Shown in pieces: positions 1 to 8,374 of a stretch of 46,240 nucleotides of DNA. The notes under the pieces are model-generated. The model saw only the letters and a list, made by a program, of their open reading frames with translations, was not told the origin of the DNA and made no database searches. Source of the DNA: Corynebacterium sp. HMSC04H06 (GTDB lineage Bacteria; Actinomycetota; Actinomycetes; Mycobacteriales; Mycobacteriaceae); NCBI RefSeq assembly GCF_001815935.1, contig NZ_KV823431.1:1-46240 (forward strand), given 5' to 3'. A program made the position numbers and the translations under genes. Within the stretch, counting starts at the first letter, position 1, and each line of letters starts with the position of its first letter.

Positions 1-312
1 CATTATCGGGGACACTCACAAGGTAACGGGCAACACCTGCGAAAGTATGACACCAATTGGGGTAAGTCATTCACCATTCACTCGCTAGGTGACTAACCTC
101 ACAAAACGCGAAATAATTACACAACACGCATGTTCTCTAATTGCGAGTTGCCAAGGTGGCGCCACATTTCCTAAAACACAGATTTGGGCACCCTTACCTA
201 AAGCTAGGGAACTTCACAGTGAGCGAAAGTTGCCCGCGGTGCTTAAGGCCAGCTCATAACTAGGAGAAAGGCCCATATCCTGCGTAAAGTCGAGGTTGAC
301 TATGGAGGTGTC
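1..312 (+). promoter_or_regulatory. Upstream region of sdhCAB
   Basis: I see no convincing gene in this stretch. It is AT-richer than the rest of the window and holds the sdh promoter region. A GlxR/CRP-like site lies at 88-103. The sdhC ribosome binding site GGAGG is at 304-308, four bases before the ATG. In Corynebacterium glutamicum this promoter region is a hub for carbon and iron regulators, so a long leader is expected. I could not pick a single -10 box with confidence. Confidence 0.55.
88..103. promoter_or_regulatory. GlxR/CRP-like operator
   Basis: The 16-mer GGTGACTAACCTCACA matches the GlxR consensus TGTGA-N6-TCACA at nine of ten half-site positions. It sits about 210 bp upstream of sdhC. 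The cAMP-responsive regulator GlxR is known to act on sdhCAB in C. glutamicum, so the location fits. Binding here is inferred. Confidence 0.6.
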
Positions 313-1068
313 ATGACTTTGAAGAAACCTGACCGTGAGGCAATCGCTCACGGTCGTATTAGTGAAGAACCGATTCGCCAGACCCCCGGCGTCCCGTCGT
401 GGGTTCTCAAGCTCATCATGGCGGTCAGCGGTCTCTTGTTCGCCCTGTTCGTCGTCGGCCACATGGCCGGCAATCTGAAGCTGTACTTGCCGGCACATGA
501 CGGCGAGGAAGCCTTGGACGTCTACGGCGAGTTCCTGCGGTCCCTAGGGGAGCCGCTGCTGCCGCACGGCTCCGCCCTTTGGATCATCCGCATCGTGCTC
601 ATCGTCGCCCTCATCGGGCACATCTACGGTGCAATCGCGCTGCATTCCCGCTCCAAGGCTTCGCGTGGCAGTTTCCGCCGTTCCAACCTGATGGGCGGCC
701 TAGACTCTTTCGCGACCAAGTCCATGCTGGTCACCGGCATCGTGCTGCTGCTGTTCCTCATCTTCCACCTGCTGGACCTGACCATGGGCGTGGCCCCGGC
801 CGCTCCGGACGCCTTCGTCCACGGCGCCGTCAAGGCCAACATGATTGCTACCTTCAGCCGCTGGCCCGTGACCATTTTCTACGTGCTGGCCATGTGCTGC
901 TTGTTCCTGCACCTGACCCACGGCATCAAGCTGGCTGCGTCTGACCTGGGTATCACCGGCTACAAGTGGCGTCAGACCTTCCTGGTGTTGGCCTACCTGA
1001 TTCCGGCCATCGTCTGCATTGGCAACATCGTTATGCCCCTGTCCGTCGCCTTTGGCTTCGTCAGTTAG
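313..1068 (+). CDS. sdhC: Succinate dehydrogenase cytochrome b subunit
   Basis: Membrane anchor of succinate:menaquinone oxidoreductase (complex II), which carries electrons from SdhB to the quinone pool. The 251-residue protein has about five hydrophobic segments, with histidines inside or next to them that suit heme b ligation (for example GHM near residue 50, GHIY near 103, FHLLDL near 152 and HLTHG near 200). It has the single long anchor typical of Gram-positive sdhCAB operons rather than separate SdhC and SdhD subunits. The ATG follows a strong GGAGG. sdhA begins 30 bp after the stop, so the two are co-transcribed. Confidence 0.93.
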   Translation: MTLKKPDREAIAHGRISEEPIRQTPGVPSWVLKLIMAVSGLLFALFVVGHMAGNLKLYLPAHDGEEALDVYGEFLRSLGEPLLPHGSALWIIRIVLIVALIGHIYGAIALHSRSKASRGSFRRSNLMGGLDSFATKSMLVTGIVLLLFLIFHLLDLTMGVAPAAPDAFVHGAVKANMIATFSRWPVTIFYVLAMCCLFLHLTHGIKLAASDLGITGYKWRQTFLVLAYLIPAIVCIGNIVMPLSVAFGFVS

Positions 1069-1098
1069 TAACTAGGACTGATAGGAATATTTGAACCC

Positions 1099-3114
1099 AT
1101 GACTAATACCGAACTGAAGCGAGAGCACCCGGACTTCTCGCACCCAGAGTCCATCGTCGAGGGTGTGCGCCCCGGCAAGATCCTGGAGTCGAACGAGCCC
1201 CACGGCGTCCCGATGAAGGATATGTGGAGCTACCAGAAGGACCACATGCAGCTGGTCTCCCCGCTGAACCGTCGCAAATTCGAGGTCCTCGTGGTCGGCA
1301 CCGGCCTGTCCGCCGGCGCCGCCGCTGCCGCCCTGGGCGAGCTCGGCTACAACGTGAAGGTCTTCACCTACCACGACTCCCCGCGCCGCGCGCACTCCAT
1401 CGCGGCCCAGGGCGGCGTGAACTCTTCGCGCTCCAAGAAGGTCGACAATGACTCGGCCTACCGCCACACCAAGGACACCGTGAAGGGTGGCGACTACCGC
1501 TGCCGCGAGTCCGATTGCTGGCGCCTGGCCTCCGAGTCCGGCCGCGTCATCGACCACATGAACGCCATCGGCGCCCCGTTCGCCCGTGAGTACGGCGGCA
1601 CCCTGGCCACCCGTTCCTTCGGCGGCGTGCAGGTCTCCCGCACCTACTACACCCGTGGCCAAACGGGCCAGCAGCTGCAGCTGTCGACCACCTCGGCGCT
1701 GTACCGCCAGATCGGCCTGGGGAATGTGGAGCTGTTCTCCCACCACGATCTGCAGGACATCATCACCTACGATGACAATGGCACCAAGCGCGCCGGCGGC
1801 ATCGTCACCCGTAACCTGATTACCGGCGAGCTGAAGGCCTTCACCGGCCACGCCGTCATCCTGGGTACCGGTGGCTACGGCAACGTCTTCCACATGTCCA
1901 CCCTGGCGAAGAACTCGAACGCCGGCGCCATGATGCGCGCTTACGAGCAGGGCGCCTACCTGGCCTCCCCGTCGTTCATCCAGTTCCACCCGACGGGCCT
2001 GCCGGTCAACTCCGAATGGCAGTCGAAGACCATCCTGATGTCCGAGTCGCTGCGTAACGACGGCCGCATCTGGTCCCCCAAGACCGAAGGCGATGACCGC
2101 GACCCGAACTCCATCCCGGAGGAGGAGCGCGACTACTTCCTGGAGCGCCGCTACCCGGCCTTCGGCAACTTGGTCCCGCGTGACGTCGCTTCCCGCGCCA
2201 TCTCCCAGCAGATCAACGCCGGCCTCGGCGTGGGCCCGCTGAAGAACTCGGTCTACCTGGACTTCCGCGACGCCATCGAGCGCCTCGGTAAGGACAAAAT
2301 CCGCGAGCGCTACTCGAACCTGATCGAGATGTACAAGGAAGCCATCGGCGAGGACGCCTACGAGACCCCGATGCGCATCGCCCCGACCTGCCACTTCACC
2401 ATGGGTGGCCTGTGGAGCGACTTCAACGAGATGACCTCCATCGACGGCCTGTTCGCCGCCGGTGAGTGCTCCTGGACCTACCACGGTGCTAACCGCCTAG
2501 GCGCGAACTCGCTGCTGTCGGCTTCCGTGGATGGCTGGTTCACCCTGCCGTTCACCATCCCGAACTACCTGGCCGACCACCTCGGTGAGGACAAGCTGGC
2601 CGAGGATTCCGAGGTCGCCCAGCGCGCCCTGCAGCGCGCTCAGGGCCGCATCGACCGCCTGATGAACGTCCGCGGCAACGACCCGCACGGCCCGGCCTAT
2701 TACCACCGCAAGCTGGGCGAGCTCCTCTACTGGGGCTGCGGCGTGTCCCGCAACGTCGAGGATCTGAAGACCACCATCGGCAAGATCCGCGAGCTGCGCG
2801 CGGAGTTCTGGGCCAACGTCCGGATCCCGGGTTCCGCCGAGGACATGAACCAGGTGCTTGAGTACGGCGCCCGCGTGGCCGACTACCTGGACCTGGGTGA
2901 GCTGATGTGCATCGACGCCCTGGACCGCGACGAGTCCTGTGGTGCGCACTTCCGCGACGATCACCTGTCCGAGGACGGCGAGGCCGAGCGCGACGACGAG
3001 CGTTGGTGCTTCGTCTCCGCTTGGGAGGCTGGCGAGGGTGAGCACGAGTTCATCCGCCACGCCGAGCCCCTGTACTTTGATTCGATCCCGCTGATGACAA
3101 GGAACTACAAGTAA
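1099..3114 (+). CDS. sdhA: Succinate dehydrogenase flavoprotein subunit
   Basis: Catalytic subunit that oxidises succinate to fumarate with covalently bound FAD. The 671-residue protein has the dinucleotide-binding motif VVGTGLSAGAAAAALG at about residues 65-80. The HSIAAQGG motif follows, and His99 is the expected FAD attachment residue. The active-site stretch FIQFHPTGLP and the C-terminal flavoprotein domain are both present. Length is normal for the Gram-positive type. The stop codon overlaps the sdhB ATG by one base (TAATG), which implies translational coupling. The cytoplasmic enzyme serves both the TCA cycle and the respiratory chain. Confidence 0.96.
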   Translation: MTNTELKREHPDFSHPESIVEGVRPGKILESNEPHGVPMKDMWSYQKDHMQLVSPLNRRKFEVLVVGTGLSAGAAAAALGELGYNVKVFTYHDSPRRAHSIAAQGGVNSSRSKKVDNDSAYRHTKDTVKGGDYRCRESDCWRLASESGRVIDHMNAIGAPFAREYGGTLATRSFGGVQVSRTYYTRGQTGQQLQLSTTSALYRQIGLGNVELFSHHDLQDIITYDDNGTKRAGGIVTRNLITGELKAFTGHAVILGTGGYGNVFHMSTLAKNSNAGAMMRAYEQGAYLASPSFIQFHPTGLPVNSEWQSKTILMSESLRNDGRIWSPKTEGDDRDPNSIPEEERDYFLERRYPAFGNLVPRDVASRAISQQINAGLGVGPLKNSVYLDFRDAIERLGKDKIRERYSNLIEMYKEAIGEDAYETPMRIAPTCHFTMGGLWSDFNEMTSIDGLFAAGECSWTYHGANRLGANSLLSASVDGWFTLPFTIPNYLADHLGEDKLAEDSEVAQRALQRAQGRIDRLMNVRGNDPHGPAYYHRKLGELLYWGCGVSRNVEDLKTTIGKIRELRAEFWANVRIPGSAEDMNQVLEYGARVADYLDLGELMCIDALDRDESCGAHFRDDHLSEDGEAERDDERWCFVSAWEAGEGEHEFIRHAEPLYFDSIPLMTRNYK

Positions 3115-3863
3115 TGAAACTGACACTTGAGATCTGGCGTCAGGCCGGACCGACCCAAGAGGGCAAGTTTGAGACGGTCCAGGTCGACGACGCCGCAGAG
3201 CAGATGTCCATCTTGGAGCTGCTCGACCACGTCAATGACGGAATGATTGAGCGCGGTGAGGAACCTTACGCGTTCGCTTCCGACTGCCGCGAGGGCATCT
3301 GCGGTACCTGTGGTCTGACTGTTAACGGCCGCCCGCACGGCCCGGGCCAGAACACCCCGGCCTGCCAGCAGCGCCTGTTCCAGTTCAACGACGGCGACAC
3401 CCTCAAGATCGAGCCCTTCCGCTCCGCGGCCTACCCGGTCATCAAGGACATGGTGGTCGACCGCAGCGCTCTTGATCACGTGATGGAGCAGGGTGGCTAC
3501 GTCTCCATGGACGCCGGCACCGCCCCGGATGCCGACACCATGCATATCAACCACGAGACCGCCGAGTACTCGCTGGACCATGCGGCCTGCATCGGCTGCG
3601 GTGCCTGCGTGGCGGCGTGCCCGAACGGCGCAGCCCACCTGTTCACCGGCGCCAAGCTGGTGCACCTGTCGCTGATGCCGCTGGGCAAGGAAGAGCGCGG
3701 TCGTCGCGCCCGCAACATGGTCGACGACCTGGAGCAGAACTTCGGCCACTGCTCGCTGTACGGCGAGTGCGCCGACGTCTGTCCGGCCGGCGTTCCGCTG
3801 ACCGCGGTCTCCGCGGTCACCCGCGAACGTGCCCGTGCTGCTTTCCGCGGCAAGGACGACTAG
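3114..3863 (+). CDS. sdhB: Succinate dehydrogenase iron-sulfur subunit
   Basis: Electron-transfer subunit linking the flavoprotein to the membrane anchor. The 249-residue protein has plant-type [2Fe-2S] ligands Cys58, Cys63, Cys66 and Cys84. Its ferredoxin-like part has Cys159, Cys162, Cys165 and Cys169 (CIGCGACVAACP) and Cys213, Cys219 and Cys223 (CSLYGECADVCP). This is the full set needed for the three clusters. The gene overlaps sdhA by one base and has AAGGA just upstream of its ATG. The stop is TAG in a CTAG context, as in many genes of this window. Confidence 0.96.
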   Translation: MKLTLEIWRQAGPTQEGKFETVQVDDAAEQMSILELLDHVNDGMIERGEEPYAFASDCREGICGTCGLTVNGRPHGPGQNTPACQQRLFQFNDGDTLKIEPFRSAAYPVIKDMVVDRSALDHVMEQGGYVSMDAGTAPDADTMHINHETAEYSLDHAACIGCGACVAACPNGAAHLFTGAKLVHLSLMPLGKEERGRRARNMVDDLEQNFGHCSLYGECADVCPAGVPLTAVSAVTRERARAAFRGKDD

Positions 3864-3920
3864 ACTATAGTCAGTAGAGAAACACCAGTAACAACCGATT
3901 CCGGCAGAAAGTTCATCCCT

Positions 3921-4295
3921 ATGAGCACTCATTCCCAGGCAATCGCGGATCACGCGAGCGAGACCTACCCGGAGTTTTCCGGCAAGATCCAGGACAACTA
4001 CATCGAAGGCTACGAGCCCATGTCGTTCGCCGCGCCGCACTCTTCGCTGCTGCGCACCTCCACCTGGGTGGGCATGGGCCTCATCATGGGCATCCTGCCG
4101 GCCATCGGCATCATCACCTGGGGCCTCGGCATTTACCTGTTCCCGAACGGCACCGCCTCCGAAGCGCACGTGGACACCACCATCATCATCGGTGTGGTCT
4201 TGGCCGTCATCATCTCCATCGCGGCCATCGTCTCCGTGAAGTTCGGGCGCCGCTACTACCACCAGTACCGCAAGGAAACTGGTCGCGTAAACTAG
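3921..4295 (+). CDS. Small membrane protein downstream of sdhB
   Basis: A 124-residue protein of unknown function. It has a soluble N-terminus of about 45 residues and two hydrophobic segments (about 47-75 and 84-106), then a short basic tail (FGRRYYHQYRKE). It starts 57 bp after sdhB and ends just before a strong intrinsic terminator, so it is very likely the last gene of the sdh operon. Corynebacterial sdh operons usually carry a small membrane protein at this place. A role in complex II assembly or stability is a guess from position only. Confidence 0.8.
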   Translation: MSTHSQAIADHASETYPEFSGKIQDNYIEGYEPMSFAAPHSSLLRTSTWVGMGLIMGILPAIGIITWGLGIYLFPNGTASEAHVDTTIIIGVVLAVIISIAAIVSVKFGRRYYHQYRKETGRVN

Positions 4296-4316
4296 CTAAA
4301 TCCCAAGAACACAAGC

Positions 4317-4347
4317 CGTACCCGCTGCTGGCGGGTACGGTTTTTTC
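4317..4347 (+). terminator. Intrinsic terminator of the sdh operon
   Basis: A perfect 10-bp stem (CCGTACCCGC and GCGGGTACGG) encloses the five-base loop TGCTG and is followed directly by six T residues. It lies 21 bp after the stop of the small membrane protein gene. It is the clearest rho-independent terminator in the window. Confidence 0.95.
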
Positions 4348-4538
4348 TTGCCTTGCCGGGCTTGACTCTCCGGACTTGACGATGCCGCCCTGCCCCAGAC
4401 CCAGCACCTCGGCGCCGGTGGCAGCCAGGCCAGGGCACCGCCGTGCTAGGCCGGCGCCGGGGCCGGCCCCGAAATGAGGCAGAATGGTTGAGAGGATCGA
4501 CACAGCGCATAAAGAGCGGCAGTTAAGGAGTATTCACG

Positions 4539-5933
4539 TTGGGCAAGCACAGCACTGCTGCGAACTACGAGGGGGCTAGCCATGAGGGCGTTAGCAACGC
4601 CGGGGCTAGCCGCGAAGGCCAGGCCGCGGAAGCAACCGCCGGCAGCGCTAGCCGCCCCGTGCCGGGGCCGTCGCCGGAGGTGGAGCAGGAGCGGCGCCGC
4701 ACGCTGCGGAACCACAAGATTTTCGTCACCGCGCTGCTGGGCCTGGCGGCCGTCATCTTCTTCGCGTGCTCCTGGTGGCAGAACCAGCCCGGGGGCGCGC
4801 CGGTGTGGGTCGGCTACGTGCGCGCGGCCGCGGAGGCCGGCATGGTCGGTGGCCTGGCGGACTGGTTCGCCGTCACGGCTCTTTTCCGTCACCCAATGGG
4901 CATTCCCATCCCGCACACGGCGCTCATCCCGCGCAAGAAGGACCAGGTGGGCGAGGCTCTGTCGGAGTTCGTCGGGGAGAACTTCCTCAACGCCGAGCTG
5001 ATCACGGACAAGGTCTCCCAGGCGCAGCTGCCGGACAAGCTGGGTCGCTGGCTGTCTCAGGAGGACAACGCCGCGAAGGTCTCTCGGGAGGCGGGCAAGC
5101 TGACGGCCAACGTCATCCGCGCGCTGGACCCAAAGGACGCCGAGGCGCTCATCCAGTCCCAGATCCTGGACCGGCTGGCCGAGCCCGAGTGGGGCCCGCC
5201 GGCCGGACGCCTGCTGGAGGGGCTTATCGCCGACGGTAAGGTCGAGCCCGTCGTCGACGAGCTCATTGACTACGCCCACGCCAAGGTCGGTCAGATGGAA
5301 GAACCCGTGGTGCGGCTCATCGACGAGCGCATGCCGCAGTGGGCGCCGCGCTTCGCGCGCTCGCTGGTGGGCGAGAAGGTCTACCGGGAGCTGGTCCAGT
5401 TCGCCGACGAGGTCAAGGCGGACAAGAACCACCCGGCCCGCCAGTCCATCCGCCGCAACCTGGACAAGTTCGCCGACGACCTGCAAAACGACCCGGGCAT
5501 CATCCGCCGCGTGGAGGAGCTCAAGGTGGACCTGATGGGCTCGGAGCGCATGCAGCGCGCCCCGCAGGCCATCTGGCGCCAGTCGGCGGCCGCCATCATC
5601 GCGCAGGCCGAAGACCCGGACTCGATGCTGCGTGAGAAGATCCGGGATCTGTGTCTGCAGTGGGGCACCAATATCTGCGAGGACCCGCAGCTGCGCGCTA
5701 GCCTGGACCGCCGCATCAACGGCACCGCGGCCTTCCTGGCGGACAACTACTCCGGCGAGGTCACCGCGATCATCTCGGAGACCATCGAGCGCTGGGACGC
5801 GGAGGAGGCCTCCGAGAAGATCGAGCTCATGGTGGGCAAGGACCTGCAGTTCATCCGCCTGAACGGCACCATCGTCGGTGCGCTGGCCGGCTTGGTCATC
5901 TACACTGTTAATCACCTCATATTTGGCGTTTAG
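4539..5933 (+). CDS. DUF445 family membrane protein
   Basis: A 464-residue protein of the DUF445 family. The N-terminal 60 residues are polar and low-complexity (Ala/Gly/Ser). A membrane segment follows at about residues 62-80. The family signature is next (about 98-130: GMVGGLADWFAVTALFRHP, then IPRKKDQVGEALSEFVGENF). A long charged helical region leads to a second membrane helix at the C-terminus (about 441-460). The start is TTG at 4539 with AAGGAG eight bases upstream; no ATG fits better. Function is unknown. The topology suggests a large coiled soluble part held between two membrane anchors. Confidence 0.88.
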   Translation: MGKHSTAANYEGASHEGVSNAGASREGQAAEATAGSASRPVPGPSPEVEQERRRTLRNHKIFVTALLGLAAVIFFACSWWQNQPGGAPVWVGYVRAAAEAGMVGGLADWFAVTALFRHPMGIPIPHTALIPRKKDQVGEALSEFVGENFLNAELITDKVSQAQLPDKLGRWLSQEDNAAKVSREAGKLTANVIRALDPKDAEALIQSQILDRLAEPEWGPPAGRLLEGLIADGKVEPVVDELIDYAHAKVGQMEEPVVRLIDERMPQWAPRFARSLVGEKVYRELVQFADEVKADKNHPARQSIRRNLDKFADDLQNDPGIIRRVEELKVDLMGSERMQRAPQAIWRQSAAAIIAQAEDPDSMLREKIRDLCLQWGTNICEDPQLRASLDRRINGTAAFLADNYSGEVTAIISETIERWDAEEASEKIELMVGKDLQFIRLNGTIVGALAGLVIYTVNHLIFGV

Positions 5934-6076
5934 GGACGGCGTTCTAGGACTTTCCTCTGGGACTTTCCACTAGGACCCTCTCCCCGGCGCCGAATCCGCC
6001 TGCACGACCAGTTTTCACAATCTCATACCGGCACGACCTAAGACCCCGAAAAGACAAATATCTGAGGAGAAAAACC
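5934..6076. repeat. Intergenic 13-bp imperfect tandem repeats
   Basis: Just after the DUF445 stop there are three imperfect 13-bp units at about 5944-5956 (CTAGGACTTTCCT), 5957-5969 (CTGGGACTTTCCA) and 5970-5982 (CTAGGACCCTCTC). The rest of the gap carries the AGGAG ribosome binding site of the next gene. Confidence 0.6.
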
Positions 6077-6586
6077 ATGGCCGAGCACACCCAGCAGCCG
6101 AACAACGGAAACATCGGAGACAACGACAAGTCGATTACGGATTCCCTGAAGGAATCTTGGGGCCCAATCAAGGAGGCCGGTGCCTCCGCACTGGGCGTGG
6201 CGAAGGACTTCACGGACCGCTTCCGCGAGGACCGCACTGCCCACGCCGCCGACAAGCCGGAGGTCGGCGAGGACGCCTCCCTGGTGGACAAGGCGAAGGC
6301 CGCCGCGAAGGACTACGGCGGATCCCTGCGCCGCGCGGCGGAGGGCACCAAGGACTCCGAGTCCTTCAACGCCGCCAAGGACAACTTCGGCCAGGCCTAC
6401 AACGCCACCAAGGACGGCGTGAACGAGGCCGTCAACACCGCGCAGGAACGCCGCCGCGCCAACGGGGCCACCGCCGAGCCGGAAAGCACCGGCAAGCGCG
6501 CCAAGGGCGCGGATTCGGTGGCGGATCCGACGCAAGATATCATCGATGGAGAGGTAATCTCCGCCGAGGACAATCAAGAGAAGTAG
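6077..6586 (+). CDS. Hydrophilic helical protein, conserved in corynebacteria
   Basis: A 169-residue protein with no signal peptide or membrane segment, rich in Ala, Lys, Asp and Glu. It contains repeated amphipathic stretches of the form VAKDFTDRF, KAAAKDYGGSL and NAAKDNFGQAYNATKDG. These resemble LEA-like or apolipoprotein-like helices and the small hypothetical proteins annotated in many Corynebacterium genomes. The ATG has AGGAG upstream. It lies 12 bp before the DUF2516 gene and probably shares its transcript. Function is unknown; a stress-related or membrane-peripheral role is only a possibility. Confidence 0.8.
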   Translation: MAEHTQQPNNGNIGDNDKSITDSLKESWGPIKEAGASALGVAKDFTDRFREDRTAHAADKPEVGEDASLVDKAKAAAKDYGGSLRRAAEGTKDSESFNAAKDNFGQAYNATKDGVNEAVNTAQERRRANGATAEPESTGKRAKGADSVADPTQDIIDGEVISAEDNQEK

Positions 6587-6598
6587 GTTTAACAGCTA

Positions 6599-6901
6599 GT
6601 GTTCTTTCTCGATAATCCCGTTATTTTCGTACTGACCGCGATCGAGATGGTGCTGTTCTGGGGCGTGGCCATCGCCGCCATCGTGGGCGCCGTGATGGCT
6701 GCCAACACCCGGGAAGACGCGTTCACGGCCGGGGACCGCCAGTCTAAGATGACGTGGGTTGCGATCATGGCAGGCTCGGCCCTGGCACTGCTGCTGAACC
6801 TGCCCTTCCTGAAGTGGATCGCGGCGGTCTGCGTGGGCGTGTACTGGTTCGACGTGCGCCCGCAGCTGCGCGCCCTCATCAACGGCGACTACCGCTACTA
6901 G
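6599..6901 (+). CDS. DUF2516 family membrane protein
   Basis: A 100-residue membrane protein starting with GTG. The first hydrophobic segment is at about residues 7-31 (FVLTAIEMVLFWGVAIAAI), the second at about 50-68, and a third weakly hydrophobic stretch runs to about 80. It ends with DVRPQLRALINGDYRY, which is typical of the DUF2516 family. The gene stands between the helical protein and a DERA-like gene with very short gaps. Function is unknown. Confidence 0.85.
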   Translation: MFFLDNPVIFVLTAIEMVLFWGVAIAAIVGAVMAANTREDAFTAGDRQSKMTWVAIMAGSALALLLNLPFLKWIAAVCVGVYWFDVRPQLRALINGDYRY

Positions 6902-6914
6902 GCCAGGCGCAGCT

Positions 6915-7475
6915 ATGTCGCTCAACGATGCCGAGTGGCTCGCCCAGCGCGTCTTCCACGACCTGACCAGCGCGTCCCGGCCGCAGGTGGAGCGCACCCT
7001 GCAGGAATTCTCCGGCCCCGTGCTGCTTAGCCCGCACCACCTGCCGCAGGCCGCAGCCGGCCACGTGGCCGCCGTCGCGGGCTTTCCCACCGGCCGCCAC
7101 CACAGTCTGGTCAAGGCCACGGAGGCCCGCCTGGCGGTCCAGAACGGAGCCGCCGAAATCTGGCTGGCTGTCGATGCCACCTTGAACGACCCCAACTCCC
7201 TGCTCACCGATCTGGTCACGGTCCGTGAGGCCTGCCCCGACCCGGTCGTGCTGGGCGTCATCCTGCCGGCTGCCGATGCCGCCCCGGCCGACTCGGCCCT
7301 CGTACTAGGTATGGCCGAGAAGGCCGGCTACCAGCGCGCCATCACCCGCGGCGCGCAAACACCGGGGGCGGAAGCGACCCGACTCGAGCAGGTCTACTGG
7401 GCGGATGCCGCCTTGGATACCGCGCAGCAGGTGGACGCGCTGGCCGCCGGCTGCGTGGCCATCGCCACGCCTTAG
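6915..7475 (+). CDS. Degenerate deoxyribose-phosphate-aldolase-like protein
   Basis: The 186-residue protein has the DeoC (DERA) barrel pattern: AGFPTG at 55-60, then KATEARLAVQNGAAEI at 67-82 and VVLGVIL at 111-117, all matching conserved DeoC segments. Catalytic positions are lost. The Asp of the EID motif is Trp here (EIWL, 81-84). The KTSTG loop that carries the Schiff-base Lys reads RAITRGA (141-147). The C-terminal second-Lys region is also missing, and the protein is about 30 residues shorter than typical DeoC. It may still be annotated deoC, but aldolase activity is unlikely. The start is ATG, 13 bp after the DUF2516 stop. Confidence 0.8.
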   Translation: MSLNDAEWLAQRVFHDLTSASRPQVERTLQEFSGPVLLSPHHLPQAAAGHVAAVAGFPTGRHHSLVKATEARLAVQNGAAEIWLAVDATLNDPNSLLTDLVTVREACPDPVVLGVILPAADAAPADSALVLGMAEKAGYQRAITRGAQTPGAEATRLEQVYWADAALDTAQQVDALAAGCVAIATP

Positions 7476-7513
7476 GCCACGGCGTTTGGCCACGGCCTAG
7501 GGCGCTTTGAGGT

Positions 7514-8323
7514 TTAGGCCGGCTGCGAGTCCTGCTCGTTGGCGGCCCCGCCGGCGGCGTTCTGTGCCTCGGAGAGGTTGACGTTGTCCCCGGCGACGGT
7601 AATTTTCAGTGTGCCGTCCTGGACCTGCACGTCCTCGATGGTCAGCGCGTTCCCGGCCATTTGCTCGGACAGGCCGTCGGACAGCGACTGGGTGATCTGC
7701 TCCGTGACCTCCGCGGGCAGCTCCATGCCGAAGAGGGTGGACTTGGTGGCCTCAATTTTAAGGTTGCCGTCGACGGCGTGCGGAGAAAGCGACAGGGTGG
7801 CCAGCCCGCCGCCCAGCTGCACCTCGAGGACGTTTTCGGCGTCCTGGGAGGTGATGTCGGTGACCACGATATCGCCCAGCATGTCCAGGCCGGACTGCTC
7901 GCGCAGGCTGTCCTGGAAGGTCTTGAGCAGGAAATCGTCGGGCAGGGTAGTGGTGGCCACCAGGTGCCCGGCGGTCTCGGAGTTCATCTCCAAGTCGGTG
8001 ACCTCGAGCTGCGCGGCGGGCTGGCCCTTGATGCCCGCGTCCGAGATATCCAGCGTGGAGGGCACGTCCATGTTGATCTGCCCGATGGTGCCACTGAGCA
8101 CGCCGATGACCAGCGGGCTGGCGCCGAAGTTCACGGAAGGATCTTCCTGCATGACCACGCCGTCGGACTCGGCGTTCTCGCGCAGCTGCGTCTTCATTTT
8201 GTCGCCGACGAACCAGCGCAGGCCGAACTCGGCCACGAGGACGAGGACGAGGAGGGCGACGAGCACCCCGACGATAATCTTCCAGGCCGTCGATGCGGCA
8301 GATTTGTTTTGAGCCATGCTCAC
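7514..8323 (-). CDS. LmeA-like DUF2993 lipid-binding protein
   Basis: A 269-residue exported or membrane-anchored protein. A hydrophobic anchor lies at about residues 13-34 after a short Lys-containing N-terminus. The rest is the DUF2993/LmeA beta-rich domain (NFGASPLVIGVLSGTIGQINMDVPS, then repeating ITA/TTL strands). In mycobacteria, LmeA binds phospholipids and supports lipomannan maturation in the envelope, so an envelope lipid role is reasonable here. The start chosen is MSMAQNK; a second ATG lies two codons in. It is convergent with the DERA-like gene and follows the methyltransferase gene on the same strand. Confidence 0.82.
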   Translation of the reverse strand: MSMAQNKSAASTAWKIIVGVLVALLVLVLVAEFGLRWFVGDKMKTQLRENAESDGVVMQEDPSVNFGASPLVIGVLSGTIGQINMDVPSTLDISDAGIKGQPAAQLEVTDLEMNSETAGHLVATTTLPDDFLLKTFQDSLREQSGLDMLGDIVVTDITSQDAENVLEVQLGGGLATLSLSPHAVDGNLKIEATKSTLFGMELPAEVTEQITQSLSDGLSEQMAGNALTIEDVQVQDGTLKITVAGDNVNLSEAQNAAGGAANEQDSQPA

Positions 8324-8374
8324 CAGTTTCGCCCATAACGGTGGGTTTCGGCAACGCGGGGCGGCAAATTCGGC

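Noticed and set aside
1072..2484. A 470-codon minus-strand frame opposite sdhA
   Set aside because: Shadow frame of a strongly conserved gene; composition is biased to Val, Gly, Ala and Asp and there are no motifs.
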